From the NCBI GenBank assembly GCA_964625145.1, contig CAZVAQ010000163.1, positions 1 through 7,551 on the forward strand: 7,551 nt of DNA. Reading direction: 5' to 3'. The DNA comes from CAYTRP01 sp964625145. Lineage in GTDB: Bacteria > Sumerlaeota > Sumerlaeia > SLMS01 > JAHLLQ01. Every line of letters begins with the position of its first letter. Positions within the stretch are counted from its first letter, which is position 1. The position numbers were made by a program, and so were the translations under genes. The notes beneath the pieces are model-generated. The model saw only the letters and a list, made by a program, of their open reading frames with translations, had not been told where the DNA came from and made no database searches. Of the stretch, positions 1 to 6,293 are shown piece by piece.

Positions 1-49
1 ATTTTGCGCCGAAGTTGCACGGCACTACCGCCAAGAATCGCAAAAACCC

Positions 50-71
50 GCCCGGGCATGAATGCCCAGGC
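50..71. repeat. Short inverted repeat, possible hairpin
   Basis: The arms 50-59 and 62-71 pair at 9 of 10 positions (mismatch 53/68) around a two-base centre, with core GGGCAT/ATGCCC. On the minus strand the hairpin is followed by GGG and then five T (complement of A42-46), which is terminator-like for a minus-strand transcript. On the plus strand there is no T-run. A protein-binding palindrome is equally possible. It contains the alternative ATG at 58. Confidence 0.5.
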
Positions 72-100
72 TCCCTTCGCTCTGCCCCTCCTTGATCTGT

Positions 101-133
101 GTAACGAGGAACCGGGAACATGTAACCAGGAAC
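101..133 (+). repeat. Near-perfect 12-base direct repeat, possible operator
   Basis: GTAACGAGGAAC at 101-112 recurs as GTAACCAGGAAC at 122-133 with a single change. The starts are 21 bases apart, about two helical turns, so both copies would face the same side of DNA. A further GGGAAC lies between them (114-119). This arrangement suits a regulator binding as a dimer ahead of the operon, but no regulator gene or matching second site is visible in the window. Confidence 0.4.
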
Positions 134-183
134 GGTCCTTCACCGTTGACACTCGGCGCCTTGCGCCCTCCCTCTCCCCAACT

Positions 184-1551
184 ATGCAAGACACACCGGA
201 TTCCGAATCCGCCCCGGCCTTGGCTCCGGAGGCCACCATCATCCCGGAGGCCCCTCCCCCATCGCCGTCGAGCCACACGCGTAGCCGTCTGGCGCGCGCC
301 GCCCGTCTGCTGGTCCTGTTCACGACCGGCCAAGCCACCGTGCAGCTCCTTAATGTTGCCGCCGGGCTCATCCTCATCCGTGTCCTGTCCAAGGAAGCCT
401 ACGCCCAGTTCACCCTGGGCAACACCGTGCTCAATGTCCTCGGTGGCCTGATCGAGTTTGGCTTCGCCCCGGCGATCATGGCCCTGGTCGGGGAGAGGAT
501 CCACGATCGCCTTCTGCTCGGCAAGTTCGTGCGCTCGGCGACAGTCTTCCGCGACCGCCTGCTGATTGCCATCGGCCCGGGAGCGGTGATCGCGCTGGTC
601 GTGTTGGGTCTGCGCCAGGAATGGCCCCTGACGGTGTTGCTCCCCATGGGCATCCTGGTCCTCGGCTCCGCCTTCGTCCAGGGGCGCAACGCCTACTACA
701 CCATCCCCCTGCGCATGCATCATCGCGTCAACGACATCTACACACCGCAAGTGTTCGGGGTGCTGGGAAAGATCGCCTCATTCGTCGGCTTGTGGGCCCT
801 TGGGCTGCTGGGCGCCGTGGCCGCCATGGGGATTCACTTCCTGACCACGGCGATAATCAGCCGTTTCCAGCGCCGACGGGCCATCGTGTACTACGAGCCG
901 GTGAAGAAGCCCGACCCGGAATACAACAGCCGCATGTTGCATCATCTGGCGCCGATGATACCCATGCACCTGTTTGCCGTGTTCCAAGGCAACATCCTCG
1001 TGGTGCTGGTCACGATTCTGGGCAGCTCCGACAACATCGCCGAGATTGGCGCGCTTGGGCGGCTGGCCCAGCTCTTCCTCTTCGTCACGACATTGCACGG
1101 CATGCTGGTGATTCCATGGATCGCGCGGACGCCGCGCGCGCGGTTGCTGCGGCGCTACCTGTTCGCGGCCGGGTACCCGGTCCTCATCGCGGCCTGTATC
1201 GTGTCCATGGCGTTTGCATTCCCCAAGCCCATCCTGTGGCTGCTGGGACCGGGATATTCCCACCTGCATCAGGAGGTGAGTTGGATGGTCATGGCCGGAG
1301 GCATTCATTACATCGGTGGCGCGCTGTTCCATATCCACTTCTCGCGCCGGTGGCTCTACTGGTGGGGAACAGTGGCCCAGATCATCGGCGTGCTCAGTGT
1401 CCAGGCCATCGGCGTGCTCATCCTTGACCTCTCCCAGACGATGGAGGCTGTCTTTTTCGCAGTCATCACCAACACCGGCCTGCTCGTCGTCAGCATTGCC
1501 GTGGGGTTCTATGGATTCCGCTATGGACCCCGTGGCGGCGACAGTGCTTGA
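184..1551 (+). CDS. Wzx-like polysaccharide flippase (MOP/RfbX-type membrane protein)
   Basis: Probable inner-membrane flippase that moves lipid-linked oligosaccharide repeat units from the cytoplasmic to the periplasmic face. The 455-residue product has a soluble Pro/Ala/Ser-rich N-terminal tail (about residues 1-40). About 12 hydrophobic segments follow, roughly at 42-66, 79-101, 127-145, 147-165, 190-228 (two), 257-280, 294-312, 328-346, 365-385, 394-414 and 420-445. The length, the early conserved-looking stretch around IRVLSKEAYAQFTLGN (65-80) and the LLGPGY motif late in the protein (353-358) fit the Wzx/RfbX branch of the MOP superfamily. No enzyme motif is seen. The reading frame is open upstream to a TTG at 4, with an ATG at 58, giving 515 or 497 residues. 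I prefer ATG 184 because the upstream codons have weak third-position GC and ATG 58 lies inside an inverted repeat. None of the starts has a good Shine-Dalgarno sequence. It sits first in a glycan operon. The family call is firm; substrate is unknown. Confidence 0.85.
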   Translation: MQDTPDSESAPALAPEATIIPEAPPPSPSSHTRSRLARAARLLVLFTTGQATVQLLNVAAGLILIRVLSKEAYAQFTLGNTVLNVLGGLIEFGFAPAIMALVGERIHDRLLLGKFVRSATVFRDRLLIAIGPGAVIALVVLGLRQEWPLTVLLPMGILVLGSAFVQGRNAYYTIPLRMHHRVNDIYTPQVFGVLGKIASFVGLWALGLLGAVAAMGIHFLTTAIISRFQRRRAIVYYEPVKKPDPEYNSRMLHHLAPMIPMHLFAVFQGNILVVLVTILGSSDNIAEIGALGRLAQLFLFVTTLHGMLVIPWIARTPRARLLRRYLFAAGYPVLIAACIVSMAFAFPKPILWLLGPGYSHLHQEVSWMVMAGGIHYIGGALFHIHFSRRWLYWWGTVAQIIGVLSVQAIGVLILDLSQTMEAVFFAVITNTGLLVVSIAVGFYGFRYGPRGGDSA

Positions 1552-1594
1552 TGATGCCACCATCTTGGAAGCAGCACCCCCGGCCCCTGCCCTC

Positions 1595-2707
1595 ATGAAC
1601 CGCCTGCGCGTCATCGTCCCTGCTTTCCCGCCCATGCCCTCCGGAGTCGGCGACTATGCGTTGTTCCTGGCGCGCGGGTTTCGCGACCGCGGCGAGTTCG
1701 ACTCCTCCTTCATCGTCGCCAATCCCCGATGGGATGGCGATCCGGACCATGAAGGATTCTCCGCCACGGCCTTTCCCCAGCGCAACGCGGCGGCCCTTGC
1801 CAAGCTCCTCTCCGAGGATGACTCACCCGTCCTGCTGCACTACTCGGGCTATGGATACCAGCAACGCGGCGTCCCCATCTGGCTCTGGAGGGGTTTGCGG
1901 CAATGGCGGCGCGCCACCAACGGCCGCATCGTCACCATGCTCCACGAGGTATCCGCCTCCGGCCCGCCATGGACCAGCGCCTACTGGCTCGGGCCCCTGC
2001 AACATTGGATCGCCGGGCGGTTGGTCTATCGAAGCACCGCAGTCATCACAAACCGCGAGGCCAGCGCCGGCGCGGCAGACCGCTTCCGCCATCATCGCGA
2101 GCCCCTGACCCGGGTCGTCCCCATCTTCTCCACCATCGGCGAACCCACGCAGGTGCGGCCGCTGGCCCAGCGCTCGCGCCGTGTCGTGGTCTTTGGCAGT
2201 GCCCCTTGGCGCATTCAGGCTTACACCGATTATCGCCTCTCGCTGGAGAAGACGATCCGGGCATTCGGCGCCACGGAAGTCGCCGACATTGGCCCGCGCT
2301 GTGGCATCGAGCCCAAGAACCTCGCCGGCGCCACAGTCAGGGCATGGGGTCGTCTGGAGGCCGATGAAGTCCTGGCCATCATGAGCGACTCCATCGCCGG
2401 CTTTGTGTGCTACCCGGCCGACTATTTGGCAAAGTCCGGGATCTTCAACTCCTACTGCACGACCGGCATGGTTCCCGTCACCCCTGACCGGCGGCGGCCT
2501 GCGCTGGACGGGCTTGTCCCCGGCAAGCACTTCCTCCTGGTCGGCGAGAACCCCCTCTGTGACGACCCCGGCCGCTGGCAGTCGGTCGCCGACGCGGCCC
2601 GCGAGTGGTACTCCGGCCATTCGCTGGAGGCGACCACCAGCGCCTTCCTCGAAGTCCTCAACAGCACCGTCGCCCCGCGCGCCACACCAGCCACAGCCAC
2701 AGCCTGA
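1595..2707 (+). CDS. Divergent GT-B-fold glycosyltransferase-like protein
   Basis: Likely cytoplasmic glycosyltransferase of GT-B architecture, 370 residues from this start; donor and acceptor are unknown. The N-terminus (MNRLRVIVPAFPPMPSGVGDYA) is the usual first strand and glycine loop of GT4-like enzymes. Further recognisable blocks are HYSGYGYQQRGVPIWL (82-97), HEVSASGPPW (117-126), the start of the second domain at VVVFGSAPWR (197-206), and AKSGIFNSYCTTGMVPV (279-295) where GT4 enzymes carry their Glu-x7-Glu loop. The two glutamates are absent there, so catalysis must differ or be lost. The blocks resemble a family I recall from bacterial glycan clusters annotated only as glycosyltransferase. 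ATG 1595 is chosen because the conserved core begins immediately. The frame is open upstream, with ATGs at 1511 and 1523 that would overlap the flippase gene by 41 or 29 bases and add a low-complexity 24-28 residue leader. GGGG at 1503-1506 lies just upstream of ATG 1511. The fold assignment is fairly sure, activity is not. Confidence 0.75.
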   Translation: MNRLRVIVPAFPPMPSGVGDYALFLARGFRDRGEFDSSFIVANPRWDGDPDHEGFSATAFPQRNAAALAKLLSEDDSPVLLHYSGYGYQQRGVPIWLWRGLRQWRRATNGRIVTMLHEVSASGPPWTSAYWLGPLQHWIAGRLVYRSTAVITNREASAGAADRFRHHREPLTRVVPIFSTIGEPTQVRPLAQRSRRVVVFGSAPWRIQAYTDYRLSLEKTIRAFGATEVADIGPRCGIEPKNLAGATVRAWGRLEADEVLAIMSDSIAGFVCYPADYLAKSGIFNSYCTTGMVPVTPDRRRPALDGLVPGKHFLLVGENPLCDDPGRWQSVADAAREWYSGHSLEATTSAFLEVLNSTVAPRATPATATA

Positions 2708-2709
2708 GG
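2706..2709 (+). promoter_or_regulatory. Shine-Dalgarno GAGG for the first tandem GT4 gene
   Basis: GAGG lies 8 bases before ATG 2718 and overlaps the stop codon (TGA 2705-2707) of the preceding gene. It selects ATG 2718 over the long open frame that continues upstream inside the preceding gene, and suggests coupled translation. Confidence 0.55.
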
Positions 2710-2717
2710 CTGATCTC

Positions 2718-3764
2718 ATGTCTTCTGACCAACGGCCACAGCGCCTGAAGCTGCTCTTCGCCAGCGCCGTCTTTCATCCGCGAACGGGCGGCATCGAGCG
2801 CATCACCGAGGCGCTGGCCCACGGCGCCACCGAGCGCGGGCACGAGGTGGTCGTCGCCACCCAGGAACCCAACCCCGGCGGCCACGAGCCTTTTCCCTTC
2901 AAGGTCGTCCGCCACCCGACCGGATTCGAGCTCCGTCGCCTGGCCCGCAACAGCCACGCAGTCATCCTCGGCGGCACCAGCCTGCGCGCGCTGTGGCCCA
3001 TCGTCGCCTCGCGCCGGCCCATCGTCATCGGTCACCACAATTGGTACCAAATCCCCGGTCGCAAGCCAACCTGGGCCGGATGGATGAAGATTCGCGCTTC
3101 CCATTTCGCGAGCGAGAACATCGCCTGTAGCCGCGCCATCGCCGCGCAACTCCCTGTCCCCTGCAAGGTCATCCCGAGTTTCTACGACGACGCAATATTC
3201 TTCCCGGAGCCCGGCATCACGCGCGAGCGGGACCTGGTCGCCGTCGGCCGGCTCGTATCCGACAAGGGATTCGACGTCCTGCTGGACGCCATGGGGGTGC
3301 TCGCCGGGCGCGGCCAGTCCCTCAACCTGTCCATCGTGGGAAACGGGCCCGAGGCGGAACCCCTGCGCGAGCAGGCACGGCAGCTCGGCATCAGCGGCCA
3401 CGTCACGTTTCACGGCCATCAGGAAGGCGCCGAGCTGCGACGCCTTCTTGCCGCCCACCGCATTCTCATCGTCCCCTCCCGCTGGCCGGAGCCATTCGGC
3501 ATCGTCGTCGGCGAGGGCCTCGCCTGCGGCTGCGTCGTCATCGGATCGGACCGGGGCGGCCTGCCGGAGGCCATCGGCCCGGCGGGGGTCACTTTCCGCA
3601 GCGAAGACCCGCACGATTTGGCCGACGCCATCAGCCGCCTGCTGCACGATGACGCCGCCCGGCGGGAACTGCTCGCCAACACAACGGAGCATCTGGCCAC
3701 GTTGCGCAAGTCCGCCGCCGTCCCCCGTTACCTCGACCTCATCGAAGCCGTCGCCCGCCCATGA
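2718..3764 (+). CDS. GT4-family glycosyltransferase (tandem paralogue 1)
   Basis: Retaining-type glycosyltransferase that should transfer a sugar from a nucleotide-sugar donor to the growing lipid-linked glycan at the cytoplasmic membrane face. The 348-residue product has the full GT-B layout. The acceptor domain starts KLLFASAVFHPRTGGIERI (11-29), including the glycine loop. The donor domain holds GRLVSDKG (177-184) with Arg178 and Lys183, expected to contact the nucleotide diphosphate. GNGPE follows (208-212), then RWPEPFGIVVGEGLACG (255-271), whose Glu258 and Glu266 form the GT4 Glu-x7-Glu motif. No signal peptide or membrane segment is seen. ATG 2718 fits the family N-terminus, has a GAGG ribosome site and lies 10 bases after the previous stop. 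The 3' end overlaps the next gene by 4 bases. It is clearly related to that next gene along its length. The family is secure, but sugar and linkage cannot be read from sequence. Confidence 0.93.
   Translation: MSSDQRPQRLKLLFASAVFHPRTGGIERITEALAHGATERGHEVVVATQEPNPGGHEPFPFKVVRHPTGFELRRLARNSHAVILGGTSLRALWPIVASRRPIVIGHHNWYQIPGRKPTWAGWMKIRASHFASENIACSRAIAAQLPVPCKVIPSFYDDAIFFPEPGITRERDLVAVGRLVSDKGFDVLLDAMGVLAGRGQSLNLSIVGNGPEAEPLREQARQLGISGHVTFHGHQEGAELRRLLAAHRILIVPSRWPEPFGIVVGEGLACGCVVIGSDRGGLPEAIGPAGVTFRSEDPHDLADAISRLLHDDAARRELLANTTEHLATLRKSAAVPRYLDLIEAVARP
3471..3493 (+). repeat. Direct repeat copy 1 (GT4 donor-site coding sequence)
   Basis: These 23 bases are identical to 4496-4518 and encode the VPSRWPEP block before the catalytic loop of the first tandem glycosyltransferase. 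The two copies are 1025 bases apart. This is residual identity from gene duplication or gene conversion, not a mobile-element repeat. Confidence 0.8.
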
Positions 3765-4798
3765 AGATTCTCCTCTATTCCCCCCACTTTCATCCCCGCG
3801 TCGGCGGGCTGGAGAATATCGTCAGCGGCCTGGCCCAAGGCTTCCACGAAGCGGGCCACGAGGTCCTTGTTGTTTGCAACACCCCTCTCGACGGCCCGGA
3901 ACCGTTTCCCTTCCCCGTCCTGCGCAATCCCACCGGCGGCCAACTCCTGCGCGAAGTCCGCAAATCCGACGCCGTGCTCCACGCCTGCGTCAACATCCGC
4001 GGCCTCTGGCCCCTGCTCATCACGACCAAGCCACTGGCCATCACTCATCAGGTTTACCTGACCCACCCGGTGCCCCGCCCGTCGTTCTGGTCCAAGGTCG
4101 TGCGCGAGATCAAGCGTCTGTCCACCCACCGGGCCTTTCTCAACATCGCGTGTAGCGAATGTCTGGCCCGGCACGTCGGCCGGCACTGCGTCGCCGTCCC
4201 GAACTTCTATGACGAGACGACCTTTCACCCAATCGACAGTATCCCGCGCGACGGTGATCTGGTGTTTCTGGGCCGGCTGGTCTCTGACAAGGGGGCCGAC
4301 TTGGCAGTCGAGGCCCTGCACCTACTCGCCCAAAATGACATGCACTCAAGCTTGACGCTGATCGGCGACGGGCCGGAGCGGGCGGCCTTGGAGGAGCAGG
4401 CCCTCCGCCTCGGCGTCGCCGGCCAAGTCCACTTCGCAGGCGTCCTCAAGGGCGAGGCCCTGGCCCGGGAACTCCACCGCCATCGCATCATGGTGGTCCC
4501 CTCCCGCTGGCCGGAGCCCTTTGGCATCGTGGCCCTCGAAGGGATCGCCTGCGGGCTGGCCGTCGTGGGCACCAAAGGTGGTGGTCTGGCCGAAGCCATC
4601 GGTCCATGCGGCTTGGCCGTGGAGAACGGCAGCGCCACGGCCCTGGCCGACGGCATCCGGCGGTTGCTTCAGGACCCATCGGCCCTGCAAGGTGTGTTGC
4701 GAGAAGCACCCGCGCATCTGGCCCGCCACACCCGGCGCCATGCCACGGCGGAATATTTGCGGTTGATTTCCGCCCGGGTCCAACGCCCTCTCCCCTAG
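3761..4798 (+). CDS. GT4-family glycosyltransferase (tandem paralogue 2)
   Basis: Second GT4 enzyme, 345 residues, expected to add another sugar to the same glycan. The acceptor domain begins MKILLYSPHFHPRVGGLENI. The donor domain has GRLVSDKG (171-178; Arg172, Lys177), GDGPE (202-206) and RWPEPFGIVALEGIACG (249-265) with Glu252 and Glu260 as the Glu-x7-Glu pair. The ATG overlaps the upstream stop as ATGA (3761-3764), and no Shine-Dalgarno sequence is visible before it, so translation probably depends on ribosomes finishing the preceding gene. It shares with that gene not only donor-site motifs but also acceptor-side blocks (EPFPF-x-V-x-R-x-PTG at 47-59, NIACS at 128-132, FYD at 149-151), the mark of a duplication. 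The acceptor region around residues 95-125 differs most, which fits divergence in acceptor choice. The stop is TAG at 4796-4798. All key residues are present, so I take it as active. Confidence 0.93.
   Translation: MKILLYSPHFHPRVGGLENIVSGLAQGFHEAGHEVLVVCNTPLDGPEPFPFPVLRNPTGGQLLREVRKSDAVLHACVNIRGLWPLLITTKPLAITHQVYLTHPVPRPSFWSKVVREIKRLSTHRAFLNIACSECLARHVGRHCVAVPNFYDETTFHPIDSIPRDGDLVFLGRLVSDKGADLAVEALHLLAQNDMHSSLTLIGDGPERAALEEQALRLGVAGQVHFAGVLKGEALARELHRHRIMVVPSRWPEPFGIVALEGIACGLAVVGTKGGGLAEAIGPCGLAVENGSATALADGIRRLLQDPSALQGVLREAPAHLARHTRRHATAEYLRLISARVQRPLP
4496..4518 (+). repeat. Direct repeat copy 2 (GT4 donor-site coding sequence)
   Basis: Identical over 23 bases to 3471-3493 and at the homologous position of the second tandem glycosyltransferase. 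Downstream the two genes stay similar (GGCATCGT shared after a few changed bases). A repeat of this size could support recombination that would fuse the two genes into one chimera. Confidence 0.8.
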
Positions 4799-4840
4799 TC
4801 TTATTACACGGTCTCCTTCGCGGCGAACTGGCTTCTCTTC

Positions 4841-6241
4841 ATGTTTCATTGGCGTAACCTCATCCCTCTGGCCCTTCTCGCTGCGGTTTTCGACGGCGCC
4901 CTGCGCAAGTGGTTCTTCCCAGGGATAGCCAACTATCTGTATTTCCTGAAGGACGTGATCCTCATCGCGGCCTACTTCCAGTTCTTCTTTCTGGAACGTA
5001 TCCACCCCAAGATCCCCCCGCAGTTCCGCAACGTGGTCCCGCTGTTCATCCTGGTGGCGGCCTACATCGGCCTGCAGATTTTCAACCCGTCGCTGGGTTC
5101 GCCCATCGCGGGGTTGATGGGGCTGCGCAACTACTTCGTCTACCTGCCTCTTGTGGTGGTCCTCCCCCATGTCTTCAGGACCGAGGAGGAGCTGTTCCGC
5201 TTCCTGCGGTTCTTCGTCATCCTGATGATTCCGGTCGGGATCTTGGGGGTCATCCAGTACCTCTCCCCCGCCAGTTCCTGGATCAACCGTTACGTGGGCG
5301 AGGTGAGCGAGGCCGGCGCCAACGTCGTGCGCTTTGGCGAGGGCCGCGCGCGCATCACCGGCACCTTCTCCTACATCGGCGGTTATGCGTCGCACCTGAC
5401 CTTTGTGTTCGCGCTGCTGGTGCCCCTGCTCCTGTCGACGACCAAGGGCTCGAAGACCCGCGAGTTGATGCTTCTGGCCCTGGGCCTGACGCTGGTCAAC
5501 ATGCTCATGACCGGTTCGCGAAGCCCGGTCTATGCGAGCATTCTGCTCACGGGGATGTTCTTCGGGGTCCTCATCATCCATTTCCCCATCGACTTTGCCA
5601 AGTACACGCCGCGCCTGGCGCTGCTGGGGATCATCGGCTTCATCGCCATCACCCAATCCCCGGCCTTCAACGCATTCGTGGATCGCGCCACTGCCAACAA
5701 TGCGCGCTCCGACTCCCGCGCCGACCCGCTCTATTGGGCAAAGGCCTACACCGACCTGTTCCGGTACAAGAACGACTTTGGCTGGGGAACGGGTGCATTG
5801 CACCAGGCGACAGACTCATTGCGCGACATCCTGCACCTGCCGGCCGGCGCGGAACCACCGACGCTGGAGGATGAGCCCGACCGCATCCTGGCCGAGCTGG
5901 GTCCCGCGGGTTTCATCCTGTGGTATCTGTTGCGCCTGATCCTGCTCTACATGCTGTGGAAAGTGTACCGAAGACTAAAGCGGCCCAACCTGCGCAACCT
6001 GGCGCTGGCGGCCTTTCTCTTCACCGGCCTGCTCTTCGTCGGCCAGATGGTCTTCCACCACACCAACGGCATCTACTATTGGTACATGACCGCCTTCATC
6101 GGCCTGTTGCCCAAGCTGGAGGCCGCGGAGAACGAGAAGATCCGCCGCATCAAGATGGTCATCCTCGCCAAGGCGCTCCTGGAACAGCAGAACCAGGAGG
6201 AGGAAGAGGATCGAGCACCGGCCCTGGCCGGCAGCGCGTGA
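4841..6241 (+). CDS. O-antigen polymerase/ligase-like membrane protein (Wzy/WaaL type)
   Basis: Polytopic inner-membrane protein of 466 residues that probably joins glycan repeat units (Wzy role) or ligates glycan to an acceptor (WaaL role) on the periplasmic side. About 12 hydrophobic segments are visible, near 6-20, 32-51, 64-81, 91-112, 121-142, 181-200, 208-225, 229-248, 259-272, 355-373, 386-406 and 411-424. A large hydrophilic loop at about 273-354 lies between segments nine and ten, as usual in this superfamily. Family-like blocks are FDGALRKWFFPG (17-28), GLRNYFVYLPL (94-104), RITGTFSYIGGYA (171-183), TGSRSP (224-229) and GWGTGA (314-319), with ILAELGP (349-355) entering segment ten. 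Arg96, Arg171 and Arg227 are candidate functional arginines. The C-terminal tail (about 425-466) is charged, with a run of acidic residues. ATG 4841 is the first start after the previous stop, 42 bases away, without a clear ribosome site. The flippase and transferase neighbours favour polymerase over ligase, but sequence alone does not decide. Confidence 0.85.
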   Translation: MFHWRNLIPLALLAAVFDGALRKWFFPGIANYLYFLKDVILIAAYFQFFFLERIHPKIPPQFRNVVPLFILVAAYIGLQIFNPSLGSPIAGLMGLRNYFVYLPLVVVLPHVFRTEEELFRFLRFFVILMIPVGILGVIQYLSPASSWINRYVGEVSEAGANVVRFGEGRARITGTFSYIGGYASHLTFVFALLVPLLLSTTKGSKTRELMLLALGLTLVNMLMTGSRSPVYASILLTGMFFGVLIIHFPIDFAKYTPRLALLGIIGFIAITQSPAFNAFVDRATANNARSDSRADPLYWAKAYTDLFRYKNDFGWGTGALHQATDSLRDILHLPAGAEPPTLEDEPDRILAELGPAGFILWYLLRLILLYMLWKVYRRLKRPNLRNLALAAFLFTGLLFVGQMVFHHTNGIYYWYMTAFIGLLPKLEAAENEKIRRIKMVILAKALLEQQNQEEEEDRAPALAGSA

Positions 6242-6284
6242 CATACCCTCCTTGCCCCCCCGGCAACGAACAAGATCTCATCGC

Positions 6285-6288
6285 GGGA
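6285..6288 (+). promoter_or_regulatory. Shine-Dalgarno-like GGGA for the last GT4 gene
   Basis: GGGA ends 5 bases before ATG 6294. It supports ATG 6294 over the in-frame TTG at 6252, whose extra codons include a seven-C run (6255-6261) and do not match a glycosyltransferase N-terminus. Confidence 0.45.
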
Positions 6289-6293
6289 CTTCC

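Larger units (their letters stand above)
1..183. other. Probable leader region upstream of the flippase gene
   Basis: The flippase frame stays open through here, but codon composition is less biased than in the gene body. The conceptual peptide (with two cysteines in CNEEPGTC) has no family resemblance I know, and two repeat structures fall in it. I therefore treat it as mostly non-coding leader. A TTGACA at 146-151 resembles a -35 box, but nothing like a -10 box sits 16-18 bases downstream, so I do not call a promoter. The end of any upstream gene is not visible. Confidence 0.45.

Noticed and set aside
146..151. TTGACA resembling a -35 promoter box
   Set aside because: The bases 16-18 positions downstream are C-rich with no -10-like hexamer, so I cannot support a sigma-70 promoter.
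778..1635. Minus-strand open frame of 285 codons
   Set aside because: Antisense to the flippase gene; strongly hydrophilic complement of membrane-segment codons with no family features.
2658..3692. Minus-strand open frame of 344 codons
   Set aside because: It lies wholly opposite the first tandem GT4 gene and the end of the preceding gene; no recognisable motifs, low-complexity composition.
4799..4840. Possible promoter, terminator or readthrough link between the second GT4 gene and the polymerase-like gene
   Set aside because: TATTAC at 4802-4807 has no properly spaced -35 box and there is no hairpin. The two genes share a frame separated by TAG and 14 open codons, but an open stretch this short is expected by chance.
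4346..5803. Long open frame on the minus strand (485 codons)
   Set aside because: It runs antisense to the second GT4 gene and the polymerase-like gene. Its product is rich in His, Asp, Gln, Arg and Gly with no domain or membrane pattern, as expected for a shadow frame in high-GC DNA. The opposite strand has clear family motifs.
6242..6293. Seven-C run in the gap before the last gene as a phase-variation tract
   Set aside because: The run (6255-6261) is short and lies outside the preferred coding sequence, and no promoter elements surround it; length change there would have no evident effect.
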